From Serripes groenlandicus (Eukaryota > Mollusca > Bivalvia > Cardiida > Cardiidae), in contig JASEVX010000013.1 in NCBI GenBank assembly GCA_031761405.1, positions 56,486,456-56,550,455 of the forward strand: 64,000 bases of DNA, written 5' to 3'. Both the position numbers and the translations under genes were made by a program. The notes under the pieces were generated by a model. It was not told the origin of the DNA. It did no database searches and saw only the letters and a list, made by a program, of their open reading frames with translations. Numbering within the stretch: the first letter of the stretch is position 1; each line of letters begins with the position of its first letter. Positions 45,692 through 57,873 of the stretch are shown in pieces.

Positions 45692-48340
45692 TAACAAAAC
45701 AGTGACTTTGTGTTCATTGTATCTCCCACCAAGTATACCAATAGATATAGATTAACTAAACAACCTTATCTCTCAACTCCCCAAACCCTTCATTTTAATG
45801 GAGGACTTCAATTGCCACAATACATTGTGGGGATGTAACGACACCAATATCAAGGGTCGAAAGTTATAAGAATTTATTTTTAAACAGGATCTTTGTCTTT
45901 TAAATGAAAAATTATATACATACTTGTACCCTGCTACTGGTTCTTACTCATCTCTTGATTTTGCAGTTTGTAGCCCTGATGATTGTGATGATTTCTCATA
46001 GAAGGTCTCAGACGTCCTTCAGGGAAGTGATCATTTCCTTTTAATTATAACTGAAACTGGACGATCTGTCCGCGTCGATGGAGGCTTCACAAAGCGAACT
46101 GAAAGTTATTCCAGATGCTATGTGAGGAATCCATTACTCCGAATGATTTTGTGGATTGTGATAATCCCTAACAACTTTTTACTTCATTAATTTATCAGGC
46201 AGCTGAAGAAGCAATACCCCCAAACTTCGACAACTCCAAAGCGCTCTCACAAACCTTGGTGTGATGAGGATTGCAAAAAGGCTATATGAACACGCAAATC
46301 GGCTCTCAGAAAATCTGATCTGAGGCTAACCCATGAAAACCATGTAAAATTCAAAATAGCTCGAGCAAAAGCTCGCAAAACTAATACACAAAGTAAACGT
46401 GCGTCTTGGAGCCGGTATGTATCTGTGTTAAATTATAGATTAATTTCAAAATCAAAGAATAAAGAGGCCTACAATAAACTTTTTACTTTAAATGAATTAA
46501 AAAACAGATCTCAAGAAGAGTGCTGAGATACCGATGCGGGTTCAGATGATATACACTATCAATTACTTAAACATTTATCTTTTCGGTCCCTTTCTTGTTT
46601 TCTTGACGTGATCAAGTTTGGCAAACGGGAAGTCTCCCAGGTTCTTGGAAAGAGGCAATCGTTATTCCAATTCCCAAACCTGGTAAAGATACAACTAATC
46701 CTAGTAATTATTGCTCAATAGACTTAACCAGCTGTATATGTAACACCATGGAAAGAATGGTCAACGATAGACTTGTTTGGTTTCTTGAAAAGAACAAACT
46801 TATCACAACTGTCTAGTCTGACTTTCGTAAACATAGAAGCACCATGGATCATTTGATCCGTTTTGAAACTTTTATCCGTGAAGCTTTTATATAAAAAGAG
46901 CATGTAGTCTCCGTCTTCTCTGACTTAGGAAGTGCATATGACACGACTTGGAAGTATATAATTATGAATGACCGCTATGTTGTTGGAATTAGAGGTCGCC
47001 ATGCTTAGTTTATGTCTGCGTCTTTAACTGACCGTCAGTTCAAAGTTCGTGTTGGTGATACTTTTGCTGGATCACACAAACAGGAAATGGGTGTTCCCCA
47101 GGGATGTATTCTTTCTGTTACACTTTTTAGTGTTAACATTAATAACATTATTAAATATTTTAACCCTGGAGTTGTATGCTTTTTATATGTTGATGATTTC
47201 TGTATTTGTTTACAAAAATGGTCAAACAAAAATTGATTTAAATTTTCTAAAAGCAACACCAAATGTATGCACTTTTGTCAACTTGGTAAACACCACCTAG
47301 ATCCTGATTTAATACTTGTTGGCACTCGTATTGACGTTGTGTCTGAATTTAGATTCCTTTGTCTATTATTCTATCCGAAACTAACTTGTATTCCTCATAA
47401 AAATTACCTTCAAAATAAATGCCAAAAAGCTATAAATCTGTTTCGCGTTGTGTCCCATATTGACTGAGGAGCTGACCGTAAAGTTCTCTTGAGACTTTAC
47501 AGGTCATTAATACGATCTAAATTAGACTATGCGTGCATTGTCTATGGCTCAGCACGAAAATCATACATTGTAACACTTGATACCATTCACCATCAAGGTT
47601 TACTGCTAGCCCTGGGCGCTTTTCGAACTTCGCCCGTCAAAAATCTCTATGTAGAAGCCAATGAACCACCCTTATATTTACGCCAACAAAGACTAGCTAT
47701 GCAGTATTTCTTAAAACTTAAGTCTAATCCTTCAAATCCCACTCATAGAGTTGTTTTTAAACCGTTTTACAAGGAATTGTTTTTAAATAAGGAATGGGTA
47801 ATACCGCCTTTTCATATCCGTTACGGTCTTGAAGTCGCTAAACTTGATGTTGATCTTGAGGAATCACGAGGCAGGAGACCTTGAACTCTAAATATTCCAT
47901 CATTCAAATATGATCTTGTGACCGATAAAAAGGCCTGCGCAGATCCTATTGATTTTAAATCCAAGTATATTGAAATTAAAAATACATATTTTAAATTTGA
48001 GCGTATTCATACAGCTGGTTCTAAGGATGGAAAAAAGGCTGCTGCCTCTGCAGTTCATGATGTCGACCTGATAACATTTTGGTTGCCAAATAATGCTTCT
48101 ATATTGTCTGCCGAGTTAAAGGCAATTCATTTGGCTTTGGACCATATTGAATCCGAAGGTTACTGGCGATATATTATTTTTACTGACTCATTGTCTGCTA
48201 TGCACTTCTGGAATGTGCTGATTTCGCCCAAGCATAGATTTTTCAAGGCTGAAAGTATGCGTCAGCTCTTTGAGTCTGTCAAACCTGAACTTTTATTTAA
48301 TTTCCATAGGGAAATTAATATCTTTAATAAGATATGATTA
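45692..48340 (+). pseudogene. Broken jockey-type LINE with endonuclease, RT and RNase H
   Basis: Endonuclease remnants: LCSLYLPPS, PFILMEDFNCHNTLWGCN, GSYSSLDFAVCSP and LQGSDHFLLII (45715-46050). Reverse transcriptase remnants: IPIPKPGKDTTNPSNYCSID, TMERMVNDRLVWFLEKNKLI, DFRKHRSTMDHLIRFE, GVPQGCILSVTLFSV and the catalytic FLYVDDF (about 47175-47200). Thumb and C-terminal parts: LDYACIVYGSARKSY and NEPPLYLRQQRLAMQYFLK. RNase H: HTAGSKDGKKAAASAVHDVD and SAELKAIHLALDH with FTDSLSA (48009-48204). The order AP-endonuclease, RT, RNase H is that of jockey/I-related LINEs. There are many stops and frameshifts, with internal deletions near 46520-46620 and after YVDD. The 5' end abuts the 47-bp satellite; no 3' tail is evident. 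Confidence 0.82.
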
Positions 48341-48559
48341 TGTCTTAATCGTACATTTGCACATTAATTTCTCTTACTGATCCTGTGCCATATTTATGTT
48401 AAGTATCACATAGTCATGTTTGGCTTGTTTGCCCATATCCGATTGGCTTACATGTTGTTTTATAAAAATGTTAAGTATCGCATACATCATGTTTGATTGT
48501 TTTGTCTAATAGACTCGTTGTTTATGTTTCAATTTTAATTATTTCATCATAACATTATG

Positions 48560-49095
48560 GCATATTATTTACTGATCACCCTTGTAATCTCCTGGTTAGA
48601 CTTTCCTCTAAGAATACTGAAACAAACCTATAAATTATGGTCCATTATGTACTGATCACCCTTGTTATCTCCCAATTAGACTTTCCTCTAAGACTACTGA
48701 AACAAACCTATAAACTATGGTCCATTATGTACTAATCATGTTTGCAATCTCCTGTAGTAGGAGACCTGGTAAGACTTTCCTCTAAGAATACTGAAACAAA
48801 CCTATAAATTATGGTCTACCATGTACTGATCACGTTTGTAATCCCCTGGTTAGTATTTCCTCTAAAAATACCGACACATACCTATAAATCATGGTCTATT
48901 ATGTACTGATCACCCTTGTAATCTCCTAATTAGACTTTCTTCTTAAAATACTGACACATACCTATGAATCATGGTCTATTATGTACTGATCACCCTTGTT
49001 ATCTCCTAATTAGACTTTCCTCTAACTACAGACACTTATCTATAAATTATGGTCTACTATGTACTGATAACCCTTGTAATCTCATCTTTTTTTTA
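48560..49095. repeat. Minisatellite, ~80-bp unit, about 7 copies
   Basis: 'ggtctattatgtactgatcacccttgtaatctcctaattagactttcctctaa.aatactgacacatacctataaatcat' recurs near 48560, 48640, 48719, 48813, 48893, 48973 and 49050. Confidence 0.9.
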
Positions 49096-49099
49096 TTGA

Positions 49100-50200
49100 A
49101 AGGGTCAGCCATTTCTGACTTATAATACAAAAATCATGTCTGTTGCCTAGAATGTAAAAAAAAAATAGCAGGGCAAAATCCATGATTTACTGAGTCGGGC
49201 GTCTCATTACTTCAAACCTTTTGGTAAAGTTCAAATTGAAGTAAACACAATGTATTAACACTCCTTAGAATATGCCTGTGGTGACGTTTTACAAAATAGT
49301 GAGCCACAATGTATGTGCATATCTTCATTTCCGCTCGACATCTGTGTCGATTGAAAACAAATCTGGTTTCATGGACAGCAGAATAACTGATATGCGTATT
49401 CACATCCGCTGCACAACTGTAATGATTAAGATATTTAAATTGGAAGCAGGTCACGAAACTTGTACGAACATATTCAAACAAATTATTGTCCCGATTATAG
49501 GACCGGGCATGGCTAAGCTTGGTATGGATCTTCGTACATCGATTTATTGGTTAGACATGGTTTATGGTGTTAATGTTTTATTGAGGTTTTGCCGATTTCA
49601 AAGTTAGTTCTGTTATACCATGGCGACAGGTCATTTGTTCATGATCCCTTGGTGAATAAACCAATACTAGGCAAGGCATGGTGTAAGTTACCAATCGTAA
49701 ATATTTACCTTTTTCTGGTTTATATTCAAAATTCACTTATTATTTTCAACGTTTGTATCCGACAGTTAAAATTAAGCAACGTAAAACGATCTGCAAAGAT
49801 CCATAACAAGCCTCGTCGTGTCATGTCAAGTAAGTTTGTTATTTCATTAAAGTTCATAATGGTTTCTAGTAAATATTATACAATTCATCAACTGCAACTC
49901 TTTGTTAAAAATCATCTATATTACGACACGTAAAATATATTCATGACTGACTTACAGCAATATATCAATTGCATATACTTATCGTAGAATTAATACCTCT
50001 TTTTTTTTTCACAATGCATCGTAATAAAAAGATGTATAAAATACTCATGTCTGACTAAAATCAAATAATCAAATTCATAGGGGTCTTATTCGTAACCAGT
50101 TATGCCATACAACGTATCGATACAAAAAACAATTTGAAAAAAGAGTGACAAATAGGTTCTCCTTTTATCTCAATGCTTTCACGTTTTCAATGATAACCAT
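49100..50200. other. No recognised gene; short open frames
   Basis: A 111-codon plus-strand frame (49272-49607) has no domain I recognise and overlaps an 89-codon minus frame. Codon content does not favour either. A foldback fragment lies near 50150 ('ggttctccttttatctcaatg'). Confidence 0.35.
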
Positions 50201-50206
50201 TTTTAG

Positions 50207-50290
50207 TTCGCCTGTATACAAAGTGCTCAAGGTGAGCTATTGGGCACGCCCTTTTCCGTCGTCAGTCGTACGTCGTGCAGTGTGCTTCGT
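50207..50290. repeat. Pearl-like family B left end
   Basis: 'gttcgcctgtatacaaagtgctcaaggtgagctattgggcacgc' with a TCCGTCGTCAGTCG tract; truncated where SINE sequence begins. Confidence 0.6.
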
Positions 50291-50309
50291 CAGCAATTTC
50301 GTTAAACAT

Positions 50310-50440
50310 CATTTCCTCGCAGTGGCACACTGACTTTTGTCGAACGTCGGAAAGAATGGGGACGGTTCTGTGGTTCAAACTCACAATCACTGGATGTACA
50401 GCCTGTGACAATACCCACTGAACTATCGGGGAACGGCTAA
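50310..50440 (-). repeat. tRNA-headed SINE, head portion
   Basis: On the minus strand 'gttccccgatagttcagtgggtattgtcacaggctgtacatccagtgattgtgagtttgaacc' carries a box A-like TAGTTCAGTGGG and box B GAGTTTGAACC. It is followed by 'cgacgttcgacaaaagtcagtgtgcc', shared with the next copy. Confidence 0.6.
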
Positions 50441-50501
50441 AACACAATAGATTTTTTGCGTCATTATGCCCAAAATACGAATGAATTTGAACAGCATTTT
50501 A

Positions 50502-50819
50502 AACGTGGAATATTTAGCTCGGCCATGGGTGTTCGATTGTATATAGCAATTTGATCGATTGATTGATTGATTGATTGAGGTATTATGCATTTTACGATCG
50601 TTTCTAGTCATATCATGGCGGCCAGTTTACATATTCACTCAACAAAACAGACTTTCCAAGGAACTGGCTACTTTATCACATAAACCGATATCCAACTAAC
50701 GGTAGACGAATAACAATTGTCACAGTGACTTTTGTCGACCGATCTGGGGTTCGAACTCACAACACATGGATGTGCAGCTTGTGAAGTTTGTGCCGCTGAC
50801 GACTGACCTACCGGCGCCA
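50502..50819 (-). repeat. tRNA-headed SINE, near full length
   Basis: On the minus strand: head GGCGCCGGTAGGTCAGTCGT, box B GAGTTCGAACCCC at about 50744-50757, body with 'gttccttggaaagtctgttttg' and 'actggccgccatgatatgac', then tail 'gcataatacctcaatcaatcaatcaatc'. The body matches the abundant molluscan SINE type with a 'gccgtgatatgactgaaa' core (RUDI-like, from memory). The tail is followed by 'aaattgctatata..atcgaacacccatggccgagctaaatattcc', the unit of the array at 51107. Confidence 0.7.
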
Positions 50820-50994
50820 AGTTACCAATTTGAACAATACACAATAGTTTGTGTAATAAGGCCTCAGTTGAGACTTCGAACCCTAGCTACATCAACTCAT
50901 ATTCTGACATTATACACACGTCACTGTGACATCTGTCTTTCGTCGTCCACTACATGTAATGGGATATCAGTATATGTGGAAAAGTAGCAATTTT

Positions 50995-51112
50995 CTTTGA
51001 AAGTCTGTTGTGTGGAGTGAATATGTGAACTGGCCGCCGTGTAATGAATGAACATTTTGTTTCGAAAACGGCATAATACCCTAATCAATCATTCAATCAA
51101 TCAAATTGCTAT
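50995..51112 (+). repeat. SINE 3' fragment, opposite orientation
   Basis: 'gtgaatatgtgaactggccgccgt' to 'gcataataccctaatcaatcattcaatcaatc'. It runs opposite to the copy at 50502-50819, so the two form an inverted pair about 370 bp apart. Confidence 0.65.
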
Positions 51113-51640
51113 ATAAAAACGAACACCGATGGCAGAGCTAGATATTCCAGGTCGGTGTTTGAATTGCTATATGAATTTAAACACAGATGACCTAGCTAAA
51201 TTATTCAGATGTGCGTTCGGTTTGCTATATAAAATCAAACACCAATAGCAGAGCTATATATTCCAGGTCGGCGTTAAATTTGCTATATAAGATAGATCGA
51301 CGATGGCCAAGCTCTATATTCCATGTTGGCGTTCGGTTTGCTATATAAGATAGAACGGCGATTGCCGAGTTCTATATTCCAGGTTGGCGTTAGGTTTGCT
51401 ACATAGAATTGAACGACAATGGCCGAGCTATGTAAAATTGAACACCAATAGCAGAAAAATATATTCTATGTCGGCGTTAAGTGCTATATAAAATCGAACA
51501 CCGATGGCCGAGCTAGATATTTCAGGTCGGCGTTGGGTTTGCTGTAGAAAAACGAACACTGATAGCCGACCTATATATTCCAGATCGGCGTTCAGTTTTC
51601 TATATAATATCGAACACCGTTGGCCGAGGACCGATCCAAC
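51107..51640. repeat. Tandem array, ~58-bp unit, about 9 copies, seeded by a SINE tail
   Basis: The unit reads 'gctatataaaatcgaacaccgatggccgagctatatattccaggtcggcgttcggttt'. GTTCG...CGAAC gives each unit an internal inverted repeat. The first unit follows directly on the SINE tail at 51112. Confidence 0.85.
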
Positions 51641-51644
51641 TTCA

Positions 51645-52285
51645 TACACATCCAATATCATACAAACTGCAATTGATTTGTAAAGTTCAATTGTATTTAT
51701 TCCATATAATATACAAAACTGTAAAAGACAGCGATGAAGCGGAAGAGCGATGGTATTTCGTACCGGAGGTGTCGCGTTACACTTTTGAGAAGTACGAGTT
51801 CCTTATTTCAGATTGCCCAACATAAACAGCGCTTAAACTGGTTACGTCTCCGGGAAGCCGACACTGAGCATGATTAATAAATATAGAATCATAATTCATT
51901 TTAAATTTAAGACGCAATGGAAATGTTGATACACTTTGTCGTATGATTTCAAATAAAAATCGATGAGATATGATGATGACTTTGTCAATCATAGGAAAGT
52001 TTGAACTGCCAGACAACTATATACAACAAAATAGTTTGATATGATTTCGCTTTCGAGCGGACAGATCTGTTATCAAACAATCACGAGTGTCCGTGTTCTG
52101 TGAAGATACATTATATACTGATGATTAATGTTTGAAACACGAGTGATTATATCTGATATGAACCTACCAAGGACCCGTCTGTGTTCAATTGACACTGGAA
52201 CAGAAGTATTCTACACAAAAACACAGTGTGTTTCAGTTGATTGTTTCCTGAAACGGGAAAAGGAAGTAAGTCGGACGAGCTGGAT
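51645..52285. other. No recognised features
   Basis: No gene or repeat recognised. Confidence 0.35.
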
Positions 52286-52289
52286 AGCC

Positions 52290-52985
52290 GAACAATTTAG
52301 TCCCAGGTGAATTCAGTGGAATCTTGTTTACTGAAGGTGAGTTTTTTGTTCATGTAAGGTGTAGTGTGAAAATAAAGTACGTTGGAAGGGCTTGATAACC
52401 AGACAGTTGAATATTGTAGACTGAATGTGAGTATTTTGTTTGTGAAGGTGTAGGGTGAAAGTGAAATACGTTGGACGGGCTTAATAGCCAGACAATTTTG
52501 TCCTGGGTGAATACAGTTGAATATTGTAGACTGAATGTGAGTATTTTGTTTGGGTAAGGTAAAAGGGAAGTAAGTCGGACGGGCTTAATAGCCAGACAAT
52601 TCTCTCTTAGGTGAATACAGTTGAATATTGTAGACTGAAGGTGAGTATTTTGTTTGGGTAAGGTAAAAGGGAAGTAAGTCGGACGGGCTTGATAGCCAGA
52701 CAATTTTGTCCTGGGTGAATTCAGTTGTATCGTGTAGACTGAAGGTGAGTTTCTTTTATTCGTGTAAGGTAGGTGAAAAGGAAATACGTCGAACGGGCTT
52801 GATAGCCAGACAATTTAGTTATGGGTGAATTCAGTTGAATCTAGTAGACTTAAAATGAGTTATCCGTCCGTTTAAGGTGTAAGGTTAAAGGGAAGTACGT
52901 CGAATGGGCTTGATGGGTACACAATTGAGTCATGGGTGAATTCAGTTGAATCTTGTAGACTGAAGGTGAGTATCATAGTAAATAT
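52290..52985. repeat. Tandem repeat, ~104-110-bp unit, 7 copies
   Basis: 'gtgaattcagttgaatcttgtagactgaaggtgagt' and 'aagtacgtcggacgggcttgatagccagacaattttgtcctgg' recur near 52311, 52402, 52509, 52613, 52717, 52828 and 52937. Confidence 0.92.
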
Positions 52986-53134
52986 AGATTTCATGGAACG
53001 TTATATAGAAAAGGTCAGATCTGCAAATCCGTAATTTATCTTTGGAAAGTATGTCGCTATGACGTACCAAATGTCACCCATAAAGGGTTATTTCCATAAT
53101 GACAATTAAATATTTTGAAATCTTAGAATTATGG

Positions 53135-53335
53135 AATTGATTGATTTTGGTTTAACGCCGTTTTCAACAACTTTTGAGTCATATCACGGCAACCAGTACT
53201 TCGTACAACATTCTTTCCAAGCAACTGGATGCTTTTCCACATAAACTGATAGCCAATTGGTGGAAGAGAAATGACGCTTATCAAACGTCGGAAATAATTT
53301 GGCCGAGCTGGGGCTCGAACTCACAACCCATTGAT
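53135..53335 (-). repeat. tRNA-headed SINE copy, head truncated
   Basis: Minus-strand box B GAGTTCGAGCCCC near 53308-53320; body 'catcaagttgcttggaaagaatg'-like and 'gccgtgatatgactcaaaagttgttgaaaacggcgttaaacc'; tail TCAATCAATT near 53135. Confidence 0.7.
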
Positions 53336-53790
53336 TGACATTGTGGCAAAAAAAGAAATTGGTCGTTTTCCCGCATTGTCTTCAAAAATCGCTTGTTACA
53401 GAGGCGTATGTACGTTTATATCAGGGAAAAGGTTATATATTGCAAACCTGAATGACAAATTTATTTTCAAAATTTAAACTTTCTTCATAACAGGTTTTTC
53501 CTCCGCGTCCATGCTTGTTAATGTGTGTTTGCCTTCTCGAATTATGCATTATACATTCACTGATAACCTTTTCTCTCATACAACACATTTTCGCATCCGA
53601 CCACTTTGAACATATATTTGCACTACAATGGAACCAATACACATGATGGTATCAATATTAAACAGAGTGGAACACACTGAGGGAAAAGGGGAAATACGTC
53701 TGTTGACGAGGCGTCTTCGTGCATAAAAGGGTTATTTAAGTTTAGCTTAAAGTAGAAAATATATTTACTGGATCAATGAGTAAACCCTTT
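53336..53790. repeat. TTAA foldback fragments
   Basis: 53336-53432 reads 'gacattgtggcaaaaaaagaaattggtcg...gcattgtcttcaaaaatcg'. A left end 'aaaccctttcccactttg' lies near 53783. The sequence between them holds only a short frame. Confidence 0.5.
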
Positions 53791-53804
53791 CCCACTTTGT
53801 ATTA

Positions 53805-54125
53805 CCGAATGAGCCATGCCCTAGACTGAAAACAACCTAATTGTGGTTTAAAACAAACCTGTGTGATACATTCCATTCGTAACCGAATGGTCCAGAAACC
53901 AGACTCAGATAAACCTACTTGTTTTCATTACAACTTTTCGAGTAATACGTCTCCGTTTGTTTACCAAAATAAGCCCGTTCTCCAGACTATAACAATTAAA
54001 TGGTGTTTGTAAGAACTTGTCGAGTAATTCAATTCCCTTAGTTACCAAATGAGCCCGTTCCCCAGACTAAAACAACCTACTTGTTTACATTACAACTTGT
54101 CGAATAATACGTGTCCCTTGTTTTA
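53805..54125. repeat. Tandem repeat, ~85-bp unit, about 4 copies
   Basis: 'aatgagcccgttccccagactaaaacaacctacttgtttacattacaacttgtcgagtaatacgtctccc' with divergence. Confidence 0.75.
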
Positions 54126-54139
54126 TCATTGTCATACCA

Positions 54140-54480
54140 AAGACACGAAATATCTTAGTAATGACCGCACTCATTGGCACTTAGGGTTGTGGGGATTATT
54201 TTGCGATTACCTGGCTGGTTTCAAGAAAAATGTACCAGATGTACTGGTGTACTGGCTGGGTGATGTCAAGATAAATAAACTGTTGTACTGGTAACATACC
54301 CAGGAAACGCCGTGACATAACTTAAAAATTGTTGAAAGTGGTGTAAAACAACAAACAATCAATAGATCACGATATTATGTACAATGGTAGAACTTGATTA
54401 TTATATACACGTTGATGTTCGAGCGTATTCGTCGTTCTATGTTTATTTACGTCATTTCCCCTAAAACGTTGATAACATTA
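54140..54480. repeat. Dispersed repeat related to 33560-34030
   Basis: Shares 'ttggcacttagggttgtgggg', 'ctggctgggtgatgtcaagataaataaac', 'cgccgtgacataact' and 'tgtacaatggtagaacttg' (tRNA box A-like), followed by 'gatgttcgagcg'. Confidence 0.6.
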
Positions 54481-56155
54481 CACAGACGGCCGTTTGTAAA
54501 CGTGACACGCTAATCACTCAGCCGCAGGGAATTAGCAACGCCTTGTATTAATCGAATTTAAATGTAGAATTTTGTTTTTAATACAAATACAATTTTTGAT
54601 AGGCCAAAAGAAACAAAATTACACAAATAAACATTACAAATGACTTAGCAAGTGAAGCATGTGAGGAGAACTAGACTATTTGATACACATTTCGGCACAA
54701 AAGTACTTTCGTTGAAGTTCATACTTAAGAGAAAGGCGAAATGTCAACTCAAAGACGGATAATGTGTTATTTACTATATGTTGTTCTCATCAACGCAGTA
54801 TTTTATACACACTATGCAATAAAGCAATATAACGCAATAATATAATAGATATGATATCAATATAACCTTATAACTCCCTACCAGTAAGCACGAGGGGCGC
54901 ATACTATATAGCTGGTGATCGGGAGTCACGTGATCATATAAAAGCAAAGTAAAGATGCATATCGACAGTAATAAAACGTGAAAACAGATTGTTAATTTGA
55001 AACTGATATTAAATTCCAAAAAAAAACCATGATACTGTCAGAGTGAAATAAGATTTTAAATAGAATATACACTTGGGCAAAAATGAAGCACCATTATATT
55101 CATATTAATGTGTTATACAAAGTAAATAGAGCACCTTAGTGGCCACTTTTGCAAAATTATTTGATCAATGTACATGTACCATCCCGTACGTTCTACACAA
55201 GCTTCTATGGAATCCTTGACCAAAAGGAATGTAACAATCCCCGGGCCAATATTCAGCGGCTAATATCGTCTATATAAACACATATGAATGACGTTATAAG
55301 GGCTAGAGGTCCGTTTACTCCATATTGTGTTATTCTATGTTTAGGTTAATATGGATCCATAGACAGTTTTAGTGGATGATATGTTACATCATTTTTTATA
55401 TTTTACACATTATGTTTCGTAAAATATTAAGCTTAGATTTATTGATTAAAGTATTTGGAACTTCACTGTGCTTGTTTAAAGAGGCAATTTTCACAACAAA
55501 ATATTATAAAAAAGTCAATTGACATTTATTTTTGTCGCCTTACTATAATTATTAGGCAAAATTGAACATTTTAGAAAGAACGTGTTCTTCATTTCGACCC
55601 AGGTGTATATAAATGATCTACTCAATCTTCATCCTTTTCCTTTTATACGCCGTAGAAATTATTTTGTTTAGATTATTTCACCAAAAAATGTCTTATGTAG
55701 TTTTTGTCACATATGCTGTTTATATCATTCGTGTTCATATACTGGCAGCCGTCTTATCCACCTACCCAACCTTTTACCCGTCCAGCACATACCTTTCTAA
55801 ATTCTTAAAATAATAGAATGTTAAATATACAAGGGTATTCAACAAAAAATTCCATAACCCGTTTTATACACCAACACGGTACAGACATTAAATAAATATA
55901 CACGTGATGTCTTTATCGTTTTTGCTTTATAACAACCCGCTGTATAATATAAAACACACTTTTCAAAATGCAGGATGTAACAATGCAGCATTCATTTAAA
56001 CTGCGGATATCCTTCGATACTTTATTTGATATGACTTGAAGAATTTCGATTTCCGAAATAGTGAATTAAGTTTTAATTTGTTCACGGCTTTGTAGATCCA
56101 GAGAAGATTTAAAGGTAATTAATTGAAAAATATAATAGTGCAATATGTTCCTTTC
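54481..56155. other. AT-rich sequence without recognised genes
   Basis: Short frames, for example a 66-codon hydrophobic one at 55613-55813, lack supporting features. Confidence 0.35.
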
Positions 56156-56159
56156 ATGC

Positions 56160-56235
56160 CCTCTCGCTCTCTCTCTCTCTCTTTATCTCTTTTTCTCTGT
56201 CTTTATGTATGGGTATGTCAATCCGTCTATCTGTA

Positions 56236-56272
<37 letters not shown>
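56160..56272. repeat. (CT)n and (TG)n microsatellites
   Basis: (CT)n near 56161-56200; (TG)n near 56239-56270. Confidence 0.9.
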
Positions 56273-56282
56273 ATGTATTTGG

Positions 56283-56535
56283 TGTCAATCGGGGACAATC
56301 ATATGAATACACACCTTCCAATCGGGGACACCCATCAACCGGGGACGTCCCCGTTTGTAAAATCATATTTTTTTAGAAGTAAGGAGTAAATGTGACTATC
56401 TTATGAACTAATATCATTAAAATATCAATATTCGACTAGTGTCCCCGATTGACTATCAATATACGGGGAACGATGTACACACGCTATTGAAAGAGTAGAT
56501 TTCATTGATACACACTTGTCCCCGTTTATGCACTA
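56283..56535. repeat. Cluster of 'atcggggac' repeats in both orientations
   Basis: AATCGGGGACA occurs near 56287 and 56320. ACCGGGGACGTCCCCGT near 56339 contains a palindrome. The inverse GTGTCCCCGATT lies near 56440 and TTGTCCCCGTTT near 56517. Confidence 0.6.
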
Positions 56536-57285
56536 TTTTCAAATATAATTTTACACACCACTGTCTTGTTATTGTTGCATTTGTTACTCGTTGATTTGTA
56601 TAATGTGGTAATTGAACTTGAGTACATGTTGAATTATAACAACTTGTTTATGCACCGGTACACTAAGGTAAACTATTGAAACTCCTGAAAGCAACATTTT
56701 TGTTTCCGTTGCGGTATCGTTGCAGTCAATCCTCCATTAGTTGTATGGAAAACCGTAAAAAAATGAAGAGAACCTAAAGTGTCGTCCCAGATTAGGATTT
56801 CAGTCCGCACAGACATTTTCCACTGCTGTAAGCGGAAAGTGACGCCCCGGATTAGCATATGCGGACTGCAGGCATTAAATACATTTGCTCAAAATATCAT
56901 CCCGGAACAGTGCGTTTAAAACGGATTTAAACTATAACAAAACCGTAACTTAAAGTCAATAAGTTAATCAATGAAGGAATAATCCTGAATGGACAAAAAA
57001 TGCTGTAGCGGTTTTCATCTAGACCTATCACTAATTCTCGCAAGTTTCATATGTCTGTAAATAGATATGATTCAATCAAAATTCATACTAAGGTTATGGT
57101 CAAATCTTAGGACCTGTAATGATGAATGAATGTTTGAAATTTCTCGAGGTCAGCGAAATACTTTTGAATTTATGGTTAAATGGATTTTCTGACAGACAGA
57201 CAGTGATACGGACGTACTTATGAAGTGTACTTGTTGGGTTATTTCTTTTGTTTGAATATTGTTGGTTGCAACCCACAAGTATGAT
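56536..57285. other. No recognised features
   Basis: Two copies of 'cccggattag.at.tg/cagtccgcacag'-like words near 56790-56870. No gene recognised. Confidence 0.35.
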
Positions 57286-57323
57286 ATTCATTCCGTAATT
57301 ATCACCCTTTTTACGGAATGAAT
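57286..57323. repeat. 13-bp perfect inverted repeat
   Basis: ATTCATTCCGTAA (57286-57298) and TTACGGAATGAAT (57311-57323) with a 12-base loop. Confidence 0.8.
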
Positions 57324-57588
57324 AGCATTAATATGCAAATGAGATACCCGTTATAAAACAAACAAAAAACCTTTTTATCTACGTGTCTTAATAAGGGTGG
57401 TGAGTGGGCTTTAGGAAAACCGCGCACCCCACGAGTACTCCCATAGACGTCCGGACAGACGGACAGGCCAATAGGCTGACTCCTATATGGCGGCTCTCAA
57501 ACTTCGTTTGCGAGGGTATACCTCTCCTCCAAACCCAGTATTGTGACCTACTGACTATTCATGTGCGACTATACAGTTCGGAAACAAA

Positions 57589-57783
57589 TTAACCCTTTCC
57601 TCCACAGAAGCGCCTTTTAGCGCCTCTGTTACTGATGGCTATTGAAAACATTGTAGGAAATTAAGCATTTTCTACAATGATTTCAATACAATTCAAAAAT
57701 GACATTTTTCTTTTGCCTAGATTTTTCATCACATTTTTTCCTTGTGGATTAGTCTAAAAATAGCTTGTGGAGGAAAGGGTTAA
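57589..57783. mobile_element. TTAA-flanked foldback element, sharp ends
   Basis: TTAACCCTTTCCTCCACA on the left; TGTGGAGGAAAGGGTTAA on the right, an exact inverted match. TTAA is present at both edges. Inner arms 'gaaaacattgtaggaaattaagca' and 'tttctacaatgatttcaa' pair. Non-coding, 195 bp. TTAA targets and CCC termini are the hallmark of piggyBac-type elements. Confidence 0.8.
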
Positions 57784-57873
57784 ATTGAAACGGGAATCGG
57801 AACCGAATTGGGGGCTAATCAAATCGGTAAAACCGTTTTCGGAAGATGTTTATAATGAAGCAGGATACCAATT

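Noticed and set aside
47012..48337. Several separate small genes
   Set aside because: They are in-order pieces of one LINE polyprotein (RT, C-terminal region, RNase H) broken by frameshifts.
49272..49607. 111-codon plus-strand frame as a gene
   Set aside because: No domain, no splice partners, and an overlapping open frame on the other strand; not enough support.
52350..52703. 117-codon minus-strand frame with repeated segments
   Set aside because: Translation of the ~107-bp tandem array.
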